A stretch of 64,000 nucleotides of DNA from an uncultured Parabacteroides sp. (GCA_910577325.1 CAJTMR010000007.1:1-64000); one strand, 5' to 3'; shown: positions 37,091-46,414, counted from the stretch's first letter. The notes: a model not told the origin generated them from the letters alone. A program made the numbers and translations.

Positions 37091-38184
37091 TGGAACGGAA
37101 GATCATACATATCGACATGGACGCCTTCTATGCTTCTGTGGAACAGCGGGATAATCCGTTCCTTCGCGGAATTCCGCTTGCGGTCGGCCACGCAAAGGAA
37201 CGGGGTGTCGTAGCGGCAGCAAGCTACGAAGCCCGGAAATTCGGCGTACGTTCAGCCATGTCGTCACAAAGGGCTAAACGTTTATGCCCGCAACTCACGT
37301 TTGTACCCGGACGGATGGATGTCTATAAAGCGGTGTCCCGCCAGATACACGAAATCTTCCACGAATATACGGACATTATCGAACCGCTTTCACTGGACGA
37401 AGCGTTTCTGGACGTAACCGAGAATAAACAGAATATCCCTCTTGCCGTCGACATCGCCAAAGCGATCAAGCTAAAAATCCGGGAAGAGCTGCACCTGATT
37501 GCCTCGGCAGGTGTGTCGTATAATAAGTTTTTGGCTAAAATCGCCTCCGACTACCGCAAACCGGACGGACTTTGCACCATCCACCCGTCCCAGGCGGAAG
37601 AATTTATCAAGCGTCTGCCGATTGAGTCCTTCTGGGGCATCGGACCTGTCACCGCCCAAAAGATGCACATATTAGGCATCCATAATGGTGAACAGCTGAG
37701 AGCGTGTTCACAAGAAATGCTTACCCGCCAATTCGGTAAAGCCGGCGTTCTATACTATGAGTTTTCAAGGGGAATAGACCTGCGTCCTGTCGAGGCTGTC
37801 CGTATCCGTAAATCCGTGGGGTGTGAACATACGCTGGAAAAAGACATTTCCCGGCAATCGTCCGTCATCATCGAATTATATCATGTTGCAACCGAACTGA
37901 TCGAACGGTTGCAACGGACCGGTTTCAAAGGGAACACTCTCACTTTAAAGATTAAATTCCATGATTTCAACCAAAAGACCAGAAGTTTCACCCAAAGCCA
38001 CGAACTGACTACTTTAGCCGAAATACTCCCCTTGGCCAAAGGACTGTTGAAAGACATCGAATATACGACCCACCCGATTCGCCTGATCGGGCTTTCGGTC
38101 TCCAACCCTTACGAGAAGAACGAAGAGAAAGCCCGCTGGGAACAACTAAGTTTCGAATTCAGCGACTGGGATTACTCCAAATAA
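37090..38184 (+). CDS. dinB: DNA polymerase IV (Y family)
   Basis: The 364-residue translesion polymerase has metal-binding Asp residues in IIHIDMDAFYASVEQ and the SLDEAFLDVT motif near residue 103, then SAGVSYNKFLAKIASDYRKPDG and the helix-hairpin-helix WGIGPVTAQKM. It copies damaged templates at low fidelity and in many bacteria is SOS-controlled; I saw no clear SOS box in front of it. The start overlaps the previous stop as TAATG. A much longer in-frame ORF begins upstream inside the transporter gene but is not real. Its 3' end overlaps speA by 13 bases. Confidence 0.95.
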   Translation: MERKIIHIDMDAFYASVEQRDNPFLRGIPLAVGHAKERGVVAAASYEARKFGVRSAMSSQRAKRLCPQLTFVPGRMDVYKAVSRQIHEIFHEYTDIIEPLSLDEAFLDVTENKQNIPLAVDIAKAIKLKIREELHLIASAGVSYNKFLAKIASDYRKPDGLCTIHPSQAEEFIKRLPIESFWGIGPVTAQKMHILGIHNGEQLRACSQEMLTRQFGKAGVLYYEFSRGIDLRPVEAVRIRKSVGCEHTLEKDISRQSSVIIELYHVATELIERLQRTGFKGNTLTLKIKFHDFNQKTRSFTQSHELTTLAEILPLAKGLLKDIEYTTHPIRLIGLSVSNPYEKNEEKARWEQLSFEFSDWDYSK

Positions 38185-40064
38185 GTATATCCATACAAAC
38201 CGGAACGATAGTTGGAAAGGAACTCCTTGCCTTCTTCAACCGAAATCTTTCCCTCCTTTACAGACTTAGTCACCCAAGTTTCCAGCGTCCTCACCAGTTT
38301 TTTAGGATTATACTGAACATAATCGAGCACTTCGGCAACCGTTTCACCGTCAATGACCTGCTCGATGTTGTAACCCTTTTCATCCACCGTTACATGCACG
38401 GCATTCGTATCGCCGAAGAGATTGTGCATGTCTCCCAGAATTTCCTGATAGGCTCCTACCAGAAAGACACCGATATAATAAGCATCTTTTCCTTTCAGCG
38501 AATGTACCGGTAAATCATGAGAAACATTACGTGTCGAAACAAAATTGGCGATCTTCCCATCCGAGTCGCAGGTTATATCCTGCAAAGTAGCCGTCCGGTC
38601 GGGCCGCTCGTCCAACCGCTGGATAGGCATGATCGGAAAAATCTGATCGATCGCCCAAGAATCCGGTAAAGACTGGAAAAGCGAGAAATTACAGAAATAT
38701 TTATCGGCCAACAGCTTGTCCAGTTTACGAAACTCATCCGGCGCATGTTTCAGACCGGAAGCGATCTGGCTGATCTCGCGTGTCACAGACCAATACAAGC
38801 GCTCGATCTGGGCGCGGGTCTTCAAATCGACAATGCCATGACTGAACAAATCCAACGCTTCCTCGCGTATTTGTTGCGCATCGTGCCACGCTTCCAACAT
38901 ACGGCTCTGATTCAACTTGTCCCAAATCTCATACAATTCCTGCACAAGCTCATGGTCGGATTCACTCACTTCGAAGTCTTCATCCATTTCCGGAAGCGTA
39001 GCCGTTTCCAGCACTTCAAAGACCAAAACAGAATGATGGGCAGTCAACGAACGTCCGCTTTCCGTTATGATATTCGGATGCGGAATACCGTTTTTGTCAC
39101 TGACATCGACCAGCGTGGATATAGAGTCGTTTACATATTCCTGAATGGAATAATTGACGCTGCTCTCGCTATTGGAAGAACGAGTACCGTCATAATCGAC
39201 TCCCAGCCCGCCGCCAATATCCACAAACTCGATATTGAAGCCCATCGCATGCAATTGTACATAAAATTGAGACGCTTCACGTAAAGCTGTTTTAATACGG
39301 CGTATCTTGGTCACCTGACTGCCGATGTGGAAATGAATCAACTTCAGGCAATCCGTCAAATCTTTCTTTTCCAGGAAATCAAGTGCTTCCAGCAATTCGC
39401 TGGACGTCAGGCCGAACTTGCTGGCATCTCCCCCGCTCTCTTCCCATTTGCCACTGCCGGAAGAGGCCAGTTTGATACGGATGCCGATATTCGGACGAAC
39501 ATTCAACTGCTTGGCCATCTTGGCGATCAAAGCCAGTTCGTTGATCTTCTCGACAACCAGAAAGATGCGTTTGCCCATTTTCTGTGCCAGCAAAGCCAGC
39601 TCAATATAACTCTCATCCTTGTAGCCGTTGCAGATAATCAAAGAATCCGAATCCGTATTGACCGCAATCACCGCATGGAGTTCCGGCTTTGAACCGGCTT
39701 CCAACCCTAAGTTGAACTTCTTGCCATGACCGATAATCTCTTCCACTACCGGACGCATCTGATTTACTTTAATCGGATAGATAATGAAATTCTGCGCCTT
39801 ATAACCATACTCATCGGAAGCTTGCTTGAAACAGTTCGCTATCTTTTCTATACGGTTATCCAGAATATCCGGGAAACGGATCAGTACAGGAGCCTCCACA
39901 TCCCGTAATTGCAGTTCGTCGACCAGCTCTCTCAGGTCTACACCGACGCCGTCTTTACGAGGAGTTACCACTACATGACCCTTGTCATTGATACCAAAGT
40001 ACGAAGTACCCCACCCCGTGATGTTGTAGAGTTCTTCCGAGTCTTCAATACGCCATTTTCTCAT
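38172..40064 (-). CDS. speA: Biosynthetic arginine decarboxylase
   Basis: The 630-residue PLP enzyme converts arginine to agmatine for polyamine synthesis. The PLP Lys lies in IIYPIKVNQ near residue 99, then GLEAGSKPELHA, the substrate loop with HFHIGSQVTKIRRIK near 245, the Gly-rich FVDIGGGLGVDYDG near 282, and CDSDGKI with the second active-site Cys near 510. Length fits SpeA. Its 3' end overlaps that of convergent dinB. No agmatine-processing gene is adjacent. Confidence 0.95.
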   Translation of the reverse strand: MRKWRIEDSEELYNITGWGTSYFGINDKGHVVVTPRKDGVGVDLRELVDELQLRDVEAPVLIRFPDILDNRIEKIANCFKQASDEYGYKAQNFIIYPIKVNQMRPVVEEIIGHGKKFNLGLEAGSKPELHAVIAVNTDSDSLIICNGYKDESYIELALLAQKMGKRIFLVVEKINELALIAKMAKQLNVRPNIGIRIKLASSGSGKWEESGGDASKFGLTSSELLEALDFLEKKDLTDCLKLIHFHIGSQVTKIRRIKTALREASQFYVQLHAMGFNIEFVDIGGGLGVDYDGTRSSNSESSVNYSIQEYVNDSISTLVDVSDKNGIPHPNIITESGRSLTAHHSVLVFEVLETATLPEMDEDFEVSESDHELVQELYEIWDKLNQSRMLEAWHDAQQIREEALDLFSHGIVDLKTRAQIERLYWSVTREISQIASGLKHAPDEFRKLDKLLADKYFCNFSLFQSLPDSWAIDQIFPIMPIQRLDERPDRTATLQDITCDSDGKIANFVSTRNVSHDLPVHSLKGKDAYYIGVFLVGAYQEILGDMHNLFGDTNAVHVTVDEKGYNIEQVIDGETVAEVLDYVQYNPKKLVRTLETWVTKSVKEGKISVEEGKEFLSNYRSGLYGYTYLE

Positions 40065-40280
40065 TTCTTCTTCAGTGCAAAAAATACATTTTTGTATTTG
40101 GAATAAATAACATAGATATTGTTCAGACGTTACAAGTCAATGTATTCATCGACAAGCTTATCTATCAAAATGGTTGTAAATATAAGCAATAGATATCTAA
40201 TTATGGCAAATTTAGTCAAGAAAAACATCATACAGGGATAATTGTTCCGTTTCAGCCGGCAAGCGGCTGCATTCCATACG

Positions 40281-41363
40281 TCATTTAACCGGTATCGGTT
40301 CGACCGGTTGTTGTTTTGTCACATCCATAGGTACAGCTTGATAATGAACCGAAGAGAAATCGATCGCACGTAGGTCTATGCTGCGGATGGCACTGTTATA
40401 CATCGTACGGAAATAGATAATCCGGTTCACCATATCCGTGGCCGATGTCCACTGAGTGGCACTCGGTATATCACTGGGAACCTGTCCCAGCGGAAATTCT
40501 ATCCCTACTGGTATATCGAAATTGTTCAATATCTGAAACCCCTGCAAAACAGTTTCCAGAGCCGTTGCTTGCTGCGGTGCGGATGTCTGGTAGAAAGCAG
40601 CCCGCACAAAACGCGACGGAGGAGTCACATCTCCCGGAAGCCCCAAGAAACCGCTTCCCGCCCCGAAAGAACTCAGGCAAAGGTTTCCCAACTTTTGTGC
40701 GGGAGCCGTACCGGGAAAGAGATTGACATAATTGTTCAGGTTGGTCAGTTGCCATTCAAAACCCGGCGAATTCGTTAGTACTCCCAACGTATTCTCATAG
40801 AACCGGCAAGTGCCGTCTATCACTTCGAGGACAAGCTGACGTCCCGACACATCGGCAAAGCGCCAATGGACAGTAGAAGCCCGCGGGTCGATATTGATGA
40901 TACGGACTTTCCTTACGGCCTCCTTCACCTCGTCGACCGTCTTGCATTCTCCCAACAGCCAAGGAACCAGTTGCAAATCGGCAATGCTTTTCTTCCTGTC
41001 GGCAACGACATATTCTTCATATTTGCCGTATCCGGGAAAATAGAACAGGCCGGCCGAAAGCCCTGCCTCGTTCAGCCCCTCGGCCACAAACTCCTTTTGT
41101 TCGACAGCAAGCCCCACATATCCGTAACGAGCCTTGAAGCACATGCCACCAAGGCTGTCAGGAGTGTATGACTGTCCGGCGTATCCTCGCGGAACGACAA
41201 CATACTGGCTGTTCAGGTTACTGCCTCCCCATTCGATCGTCCGTGCAACAATCGTCACATTGTCTTTACTCTTCAAAGTTATACCCGTACAAGCCTTCGA
41301 GGAAGACGGATAAAAGAACGCCCCGGCAATAGCCAGTAACATAAAAGATTGTTTTAGTCCCAT
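40281..41363 (-). CDS. Exported choloylglycine hydrolase family protein (bile salt hydrolase-like)
   Basis: The 360-residue precursor has a signal peptide cut after SKA, which exposes Cys25 as the N-terminal nucleophile of the Ntn-hydrolase fold. The mature start CTGITLKSKDNVTIVARTIEWG carries the conserved Arg. Conserved Asn lies in LTNSPGFEWQLTNLN near residue 195, and the Arg in PPSRFVRAAF near 252. Such enzymes cleave linear amides: conjugated bile salts or penicillin V. Periplasmic location and gut setting make bile salts the likely substrate, but homologues differ in specificity. It is divergent from a short-chain dehydrogenase 66 bases away. Confidence 0.88.
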   Translation of the reverse strand: MGLKQSFMLLAIAGAFFYPSSSKACTGITLKSKDNVTIVARTIEWGGSNLNSQYVVVPRGYAGQSYTPDSLGGMCFKARYGYVGLAVEQKEFVAEGLNEAGLSAGLFYFPGYGKYEEYVVADRKKSIADLQLVPWLLGECKTVDEVKEAVRKVRIINIDPRASTVHWRFADVSGRQLVLEVIDGTCRFYENTLGVLTNSPGFEWQLTNLNNYVNLFPGTAPAQKLGNLCLSSFGAGSGFLGLPGDVTPPSRFVRAAFYQTSAPQQATALETVLQGFQILNNFDIPVGIEFPLGQVPSDIPSATQWTSATDMVNRIIYFRTMYNSAIRSIDLRAIDFSSVHYQAVPMDVTKQQPVEPIPVK

Positions 41364-41400
41364 AATTATCGTTTTTCAATTAAAACATTGCCGCAAAACA

Positions 41401-41423
41401 AATTGTTTACACTTAAAACAATT
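41401..41423. promoter_or_regulatory. 8-bp inverted repeat before the short-chain dehydrogenase
   Basis: AATTGTTT (41401-41408) and AAACAATT (41416-41423) flank seven bases, ending six bases before the ATG in a 66-base divergent intergenic region. It could be an operator for one or both genes. Confidence 0.35.
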
Positions 41424-41429
41424 AGTAAT

Positions 41430-42227
41430 ATGAATAGATTTAATGGACAAACAGCACTCGTAACAGGCGGTGCAAGCGGCATCGGAGAAGCGACCGTAAA
41501 AAGACTGACGGCTGAAGGAGCCAACGTCATGATAGCGGATTACAATTTAAAAGTAGCGGAAAATCTGGCAGAGCAACTTCTAGCCAAAGGCTATCAAGCG
41601 AAAGCGATCTACTATAATGCCACCGAAATAGAGAGTGGTACGGAAGCTGTAGCGAAGACGATCGAATGGAAAGGAAACCTCGACTGTCTGGTCAACAATG
41701 TCGGAGGAAGTGATTTAAAGCGGGACCTGGCTGTCGGCGAACTCGACATGAACTATTTTGAGGAAGTATTCCACCTGAACCTGAAAAGCATGCTGGCAAC
41801 TATACGGGCAGCCTTGCCGGCCATGACAAGCAAAGGAAAAGGAAGCATTGTCAATGTTGCTTCAATCAGCGGATTTATGGGAGATTTCCGAGGTACGCTT
41901 TACGGCATGAGCAAAGCCGGAGTCATCAATCTAACCCGTTATGTAGCCACCCAGTACGGTCATAGCGGAATTCGCTGCAACGGTGTTGCTCCGAATCTGG
42001 TACTGACTCCCGCCGCAATCCGCAACCTCCCTGACACTATCCAAAAAATCTTTCTGAAATACAACACTGTCCCTTATTTGGGAGATGCGGCCGACATTGC
42101 GGCAACTATAGCTTTTCTGGCTTCTGACGATGCTCGCTATATCTCCGGACAAACCATTATAGCCGACGGAGGCATGGGCTGCCACAATCCGACCATTGCA
42201 GATATCCTTTCATTGGCTGGCAAATAA
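41430..42227 (+). CDS. Short-chain dehydrogenase/reductase
   Basis: The 265-residue classical SDR has the cofactor motif TGGASGIGEAT near residue 12, NNVGG, the catalytic Ser in NVASISGF, and Tyr-x3-Lys in YGMSKAG near 158. The Asp in MIADYN after strand two favours NAD over NADP. Family members oxidise or reduce alcohols, including hydroxysteroids; the divergent bile-salt-hydrolase-like neighbour makes a steroid substrate worth testing but does not prove it. ATG 41430 starts the conserved N-terminus; the longer frame uses TTG. Confidence 0.87.
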   Translation: MNRFNGQTALVTGGASGIGEATVKRLTAEGANVMIADYNLKVAENLAEQLLAKGYQAKAIYYNATEIESGTEAVAKTIEWKGNLDCLVNNVGGSDLKRDLAVGELDMNYFEEVFHLNLKSMLATIRAALPAMTSKGKGSIVNVASISGFMGDFRGTLYGMSKAGVINLTRYVATQYGHSGIRCNGVAPNLVLTPAAIRNLPDTIQKIFLKYNTVPYLGDAADIAATIAFLASDDARYISGQTIIADGGMGCHNPTIADILSLAGK

Positions 42228-42271
42228 AAAAACTCCAAGGGGATGTTGACATATCCCCTTGGAGTTTTTTT
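42228..42271. terminator. Strong bidirectional terminator
   Basis: CTCCAAGGGGAT pairs with ATCCCCTTGGAG, flanked by A6 on the left and T7 on the right. It serves both the short-chain dehydrogenase and the convergent phosphoesterase gene. Confidence 0.92.
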
Positions 42272-42293
42272 CAGACCATTTATCACTCATCTT

Positions 42294-44165
42294 TTATAAA
42301 TTCAATTCTTGCAGTATCTCACCTTTCGCATTCAGCACACGAAGCGTCATTTCTTTTCCTTTTTTCTGCAAGACCATGACGGTCGCTCCATCCATCCGAT
42401 ACCCGCCGCCTATTACGACAGGATACGGATTTCCCGAAACACCTTTGGGCTGATAAGCGAAACGATGCGTATGTGCGTTGATGCTGACTGCAAACGGGGC
42501 TTTTTCCAAAATCGCGCCCCATTCATCCCGGCAAGGATTATAAGAATCATACACATCTCCTTTCCCATAGATCGGAACATGATGGACCAGCACACGTTTG
42601 GAAGCCTTTTTGAACGCCTTGGATGCCAGCTCCTCTTTCAGGAAACCGGCTTGCGCCTTACGCAAGTCCGAAAAATCGTTCAACCCGTAATAGACCCAAT
42701 GCGTATCCGGTTTGTCTTCGCCGCAATCCAACATGACAATACGCGTATCGCCCCAGTTGAAAGCACCGTAGGTCTTATTTCCCACATAGTCGAAAAGGCT
42801 GCGCATGCCAATCGAATAAGCATTGCGTATCTCGTGGTTGCCACGGATATAAAATACAGGCACCCGGTCGGCTCCGACCGTTTCGTTCAGTTCACTGAGG
42901 AAACGGGTCGCCTCGTCATGGTTAGCCGGATCGTCGATGCAATCGCCATTGAAAATGACAAAATCATATTCCAAATCCTTCACCTGCTTATATAACGCCT
43001 GCAAAGTCTCGGACTGTTTATGCAGATCGTTGAATATAACGGCCGTAAAATCCGTGTCTGTCGTGGCAGGCAAAGTAAAAGTATGGAAATCGGAAACAGC
43101 CGTTTCACCAAACAATTTTTTATAAGCCTGATAGAGCATGATTTCCTGTGAACAAACACGGTAATAATAGGTTTTCCCAGGTTCCAGACCTTCCAATCTG
43201 ATTTTATTTTGCAGACCGTTGCAGATCACCTGCCCGTCCACAATCGTACGGGCTTTTTGCAAATGCTCTTTATCGGTTCCATATTCCACCCAGCTATAAG
43301 ACGGGACGGTTGTCTGCCACATAACCGTAATTCCGTTTCCTACGGGATTCTGAAGGTAGGGTTCCGTACGGAATATCTTGGCCGCGGGCTGGTTGAAAAT
43401 AATATCCGTAAGGATCGGGCGATGGTCGGAAGCGGCCGGCTCGTCCCATACACGGGAGGAGATACGGGTAAAGGCAATCGTATCTTTTGCATAAGCGGCA
43501 ATATAATCAATCGTTTCGTCAGGTTTATCAGCCGGGAAAGTCGGCTTCCTCGTATCCGTCAAGATCACAAAATCGTTCTGCAACTGCCGGATAAAATCCG
43601 AATGGGGACGCGCATTCATATCGCCGGCAATAAAGAAAGGCTTGTTTGCCGAAACCGCCACCTGCCTGATAACCGGCAGGGAAAGCATCCGGTCTTCCTC
43701 CGTCAGCGAAAGGTGCGTACAGCAGTAGATATACTTTTCAAATTCCACGACAAGCAATGTCCGGGCTTCCTCTCTTCCGGGAAGGGGCAAATAACGATAG
43801 CCGAGTGGCTTCTCCTTGCTCAACATGCCGATACCGTATTTTCCACCGTCATAATCAATTGCCGGGGCATACGTATAATACATCAAAGTGAGTCCGGCTA
43901 TTTCTCGCAAGACATCTTTTCCACCGCTACGGCCTGTTACACTATCGATCTCCTGAACGGCCACGACATCGGGACAAATCTTATTGATCACTTCCGCCGT
44001 ACGCCGGAAATCAGCCACATTGTCCAAACCTCTGCCATTACGGATGTTATAGCTCATAATACGCAACGTATTATTCTCACGTTCACTTCTCTCTTCTGAG
44101 TAAACTTTTCCAAGTGGCAACAGCAACATCCATGCTGTCACCAGCCAAACCGCTTGTTTCATCAT
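42294..44165 (-). CDS. Exported fusion of EEP-family phosphatase and calcineurin-like phosphoesterase
   Basis: The 623-residue precursor begins with a signal peptide (residues 1-23). Residues about 33-260 form an endonuclease/exonuclease/phosphatase domain, with MSYNIRNGR, VVAVQEID, CTHLSL, AGDMNARP and ASDHRPIL. Residues about 265-360 resemble the fibronectin-like N-domain of purple acid phosphatases (PYLQNPVGNGITVMWQT, TYYYRVCS). Residues 370-600 form a calcineurin-like metallophosphoesterase with FNDLHK, FNGDCID, RGNHE and AHTHRF. Two phosphoesterases joined in one secreted protein suggest stepwise dephosphorylation of one substrate, possibly a lipid or inositol phosphate (inference). Confidence 0.87.
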   Translation of the reverse strand: MMKQAVWLVTAWMLLLPLGKVYSEERSERENNTLRIMSYNIRNGRGLDNVADFRRTAEVINKICPDVVAVQEIDSVTGRSGGKDVLREIAGLTLMYYTYAPAIDYDGGKYGIGMLSKEKPLGYRYLPLPGREEARTLLVVEFEKYIYCCTHLSLTEEDRMLSLPVIRQVAVSANKPFFIAGDMNARPHSDFIRQLQNDFVILTDTRKPTFPADKPDETIDYIAAYAKDTIAFTRISSRVWDEPAASDHRPILTDIIFNQPAAKIFRTEPYLQNPVGNGITVMWQTTVPSYSWVEYGTDKEHLQKARTIVDGQVICNGLQNKIRLEGLEPGKTYYYRVCSQEIMLYQAYKKLFGETAVSDFHTFTLPATTDTDFTAVIFNDLHKQSETLQALYKQVKDLEYDFVIFNGDCIDDPANHDEATRFLSELNETVGADRVPVFYIRGNHEIRNAYSIGMRSLFDYVGNKTYGAFNWGDTRIVMLDCGEDKPDTHWVYYGLNDFSDLRKAQAGFLKEELASKAFKKASKRVLVHHVPIYGKGDVYDSYNPCRDEWGAILEKAPFAVSINAHTHRFAYQPKGVSGNPYPVVIGGGYRMDGATVMVLQKKGKEMTLRVLNAKGEILQELNL

Positions 44166-44191
44166 TATCGCCGAATTAATAGATTAGGACA

Positions 44192-44223
44192 CAAAAGTAA
44201 CAACTTCCCATGATTCCGGCAAA
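44192..44223 (-). promoter_or_regulatory. Promoter of the phosphoesterase fusion gene
   Basis: On the minus strand TTTG (44220-44223) and TACTTTTG (44192-44199) are spaced by 20 bases, close to the Bacteroidetes consensus. Confidence 0.65.
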
Positions 44224-44487
44224 ATATTACACAATATCCCCCGATTTTGCCATTTTTCTATTTCATATGAAATTATAATTCATTCATAACTTACATTTTG
44301 TTAGGAAATGAGTATTTTTACCGACCAGAGGATTCATAAGGCAGGCAGTTTATTCCGATTCAAGATTTATTGCGTTGGCCAGGTAGCAAAAAATAGAACA
44401 AGATGTTAAACCTGAACTGCCGGAGAATCGAATATTCGCAAACAAGGACAAGTCTATATCCGCTCACGTCAAAATTTTCTTAATGAC

Positions 44488-44620
44488 CTTCCGCCATGAG
44501 GTGCGCAGATTTTTTCCATGACGACCGTCTTCGTTGGCGGAAGCTGCCGAGATCAGAGATAATGACGACCGTCTTCATGGCAGCAAAGTCAATCTTCACG
44601 GCGATAAAGACGGTCGTCAT
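44488..44620. repeat. Nested inverted and direct repeats in a non-coding gap
   Basis: ATGACGACCGTCTT occurs at 44518-44531 and 44562-44575 and, inverted, at 44607-44620. CTTCCGCCA (44488-44496) is complementary to TGGCGGAAG (44535-44543). The patch could fold into two large hairpins. Short open frames run over it on both strands but consist of the repeats themselves. The rest of 44224-44748 shows no gene I can support. Confidence 0.7.
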
Positions 44621-44748
44621 CGCGAAAAACCGGCAAATAGATGAAAAAAAGATCCTTTTTACTCTCAAACAACAAGCAACAGGATCTTTCCGGTTCCAAG
44701 TTACCCAAACGTTAAATCAATCGTTTTTTACAATAAGGCCAAAGTTTT

Positions 44749-45774
44749 TTAAAAGACAGCATTCAACGTCCGTATCATATCATCAATATCTTCTTCCGTC
44801 GTGTCCCACGAAGTGACAAATCGTGCCTCATTGATTTCTTCATTCCACATATAGAAGAAATATTTCTCTTGTAACTTCCTCAACGGTTCTGTGGGAATGG
44901 TAAAGAAAAGCTGGTTGGACTCTATTTTCTGGGTAAACCGTATCTGCGGATATTTTTTCAAAGCTTCAGCCAGACGATAAGCACTTTCGTTTGCTTTCCG
45001 TGCATTTTCCAACCACAAGTCATTTTCCAGATAAGGAATAAACTGACAGGAAAGATAACGCAACTTGGATGCCAATTGAGCAGATTGCTTTCTGAAATAC
45101 TGCAAATTTTCGGTTATCTCCGGACGGAAAGAGACGACAGCCTCTCCCATCATCATCCCGTTCTTGGTTCCTCCGAAACTGAGGATATCCACCCCGGCAT
45201 CGGCAGTCACTTCACGCATCGAACAATTCAGGTAAGCACAGGCATTCGCCAAGCGTGCCCCGTCCATGTGTAAATACATATTATAAGAATGCAACAGATC
45301 GGCAATCGCTTTGACCTCTTCGATGGTATAAATCGTTCCCAATTCGGAAACTTGCGAAATATAAACAGCTTTCGGTTGCGAATGGTGGCAGACACCAAAA
45401 TTATGCAGACGAGTTTTGATCAATTCCGGCGTCAATTTTCCATCGGAAGTAGGAATCGTCACGACAACGCAACCGGTCATACGGGCAGGAGCACCACACT
45501 CATCTACGTTGATATGAGCTGTTTCGGCACACAGAATACTATTGAACGGACGTGTCACTGCTTGTAAAGCGACAGAGTTCGCCCCCGTTCCGTTAAAAAC
45601 AAAAAAAGGTGATGCCGTTTCACCAAACACTTCTCTTATTTTTGCAGTAGCTGCCGCTGTCCAAGGATCGTCGCCATACCCTACCGCATGATTATCGTTC
45701 GCCTTTATCACGGCATCCATCACCAAAGGATGTACACCTGAATTGTTATCACTTGCAAAACTTCTCATTTTCAT
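44749..45774 (-). CDS. ltaE: Low-specificity L-threonine aldolase
   Basis: The 341-residue PLP enzyme cleaves threonine or allo-threonine to glycine and acetaldehyde. The cofactor Lys lies in LSFGGTKNGMMMGEAVV near residue 199. The Asp-Gly pair in LHMDGARLANA near 168 and the N-terminal SFASDNNSGVHPLVMDAV are also typical. Length fits the family. The gene appears monocistronic. The product could supply glycine to the glycine cleavage system, but the distance to gcvP makes a direct link only metabolic. Confidence 0.92.
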   Translation of the reverse strand: MKMRSFASDNNSGVHPLVMDAVIKANDNHAVGYGDDPWTAAATAKIREVFGETASPFFVFNGTGANSVALQAVTRPFNSILCAETAHINVDECGAPARMTGCVVVTIPTSDGKLTPELIKTRLHNFGVCHHSQPKAVYISQVSELGTIYTIEEVKAIADLLHSYNMYLHMDGARLANACAYLNCSMREVTADAGVDILSFGGTKNGMMMGEAVVSFRPEITENLQYFRKQSAQLASKLRYLSCQFIPYLENDLWLENARKANESAYRLAEALKKYPQIRFTQKIESNQLFFTIPTEPLRKLQEKYFFYMWNEEINEARFVTSWDTTEEDIDDMIRTLNAVF

Positions 45775-45788
45775 TTAGTATTTTGCGC

Positions 45789-45819
45789 CAAAAATAATAA
45801 AAATAAGGGAGTGCGCAAT
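45789..45819 (-). promoter_or_regulatory. Possible promoter of ltaE
   Basis: On the minus strand ATTG (45816-45819) and TATTTTTG (45789-45796) are spaced by 19 bases. The start would fall about eight bases before the ATG, so the leader is very short. Confidence 0.4.
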
Positions 45820-45867
45820 ATTCGTTTATGCCATGCAAGCCTTGATCCGGCATCTTACCCCTCTTAT

Positions 45868-46377
45868 TCAGGATTGACGGAAATCTTTCAACACTTTCTG
45901 CAATTCCTGACGGGCAAAGAAAATACGACTCTTAACCGTCCCCAGGGGAACACAAAGTTTTTCGGCAATCTCATTGTACTTGTACCCTCCCAAAAACATG
46001 GAAAACGCAACTTTCAATTCATCGTTCAGACTATTGATCGCTCTTGTGATTTCTTTGATTTGATAAGCACCGTCAGGAGAATCAAAACCTGAGTTATTGC
46101 CAATATCCAGATTATACAAATCGACATTCCGGTCAACAACCGTTTGTGTACGAACGATTTTATGATAATTGTTTATAAAAATATTACGCATCACGGTTAA
46201 GACCCATCCTTTGAAATTGACATTATCTACGAACTTTTCCTGATTGTCTAAAACTTTCAGCGTTGTATCCTGCATCAAATCCTGGGCATCGTCCCTGTTT
46301 GCAGTGAGCATTAACGCAAAATTCATCATATTTTCTTGCATGCTCAATAATTTTTTCTGAAATTGCAACGCATTCAT
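45868..46377 (-). CDS. ECF-type RNA polymerase sigma factor
   Basis: The 169-residue protein has sigma region 2 (NRDDAQDLMQDTTLKVLDNQEKF and GWVLTVMRNIFINNYHK) in its first half and region 4 (ELKVAFSMFLGGYKYNEIAEKLCVPLGTVKSRIFFARQEL) at the C-terminus, with no region 3, as in extracytoplasmic-function sigma factors. No anti-sigma gene or TonB partner lies beside it, unlike many Bacteroidales ECF sigmas, so its signal is unknown. A palindrome lies just upstream. Confidence 0.93.
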   Translation of the reverse strand: MNALQFQKKLLSMQENMMNFALMLTANRDDAQDLMQDTTLKVLDNQEKFVDNVNFKGWVLTVMRNIFINNYHKIVRTQTVVDRNVDLYNLDIGNNSGFDSPDGAYQIKEITRAINSLNDELKVAFSMFLGGYKYNEIAEKLCVPLGTVKSRIFFARQELQKVLKDFRQS

Positions 46378-46414
46378 ATTACTTGTTTTTATATGTTTAA
46401 TACCGGTCTGGCAT

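Noticed and set aside
43209..44099. 296-codon plus-strand frame opposite the phosphoesterase fusion gene
   Set aside because: It is antisense to a gene with intact catalytic motifs, has no domain, and no promoter fits.
44496..44816. Small protein genes over the palindromic patch
   Set aside because: Frames on both strands give near-identical peptides because the DNA is symmetrical; the plus-strand frame also runs into ltaE.
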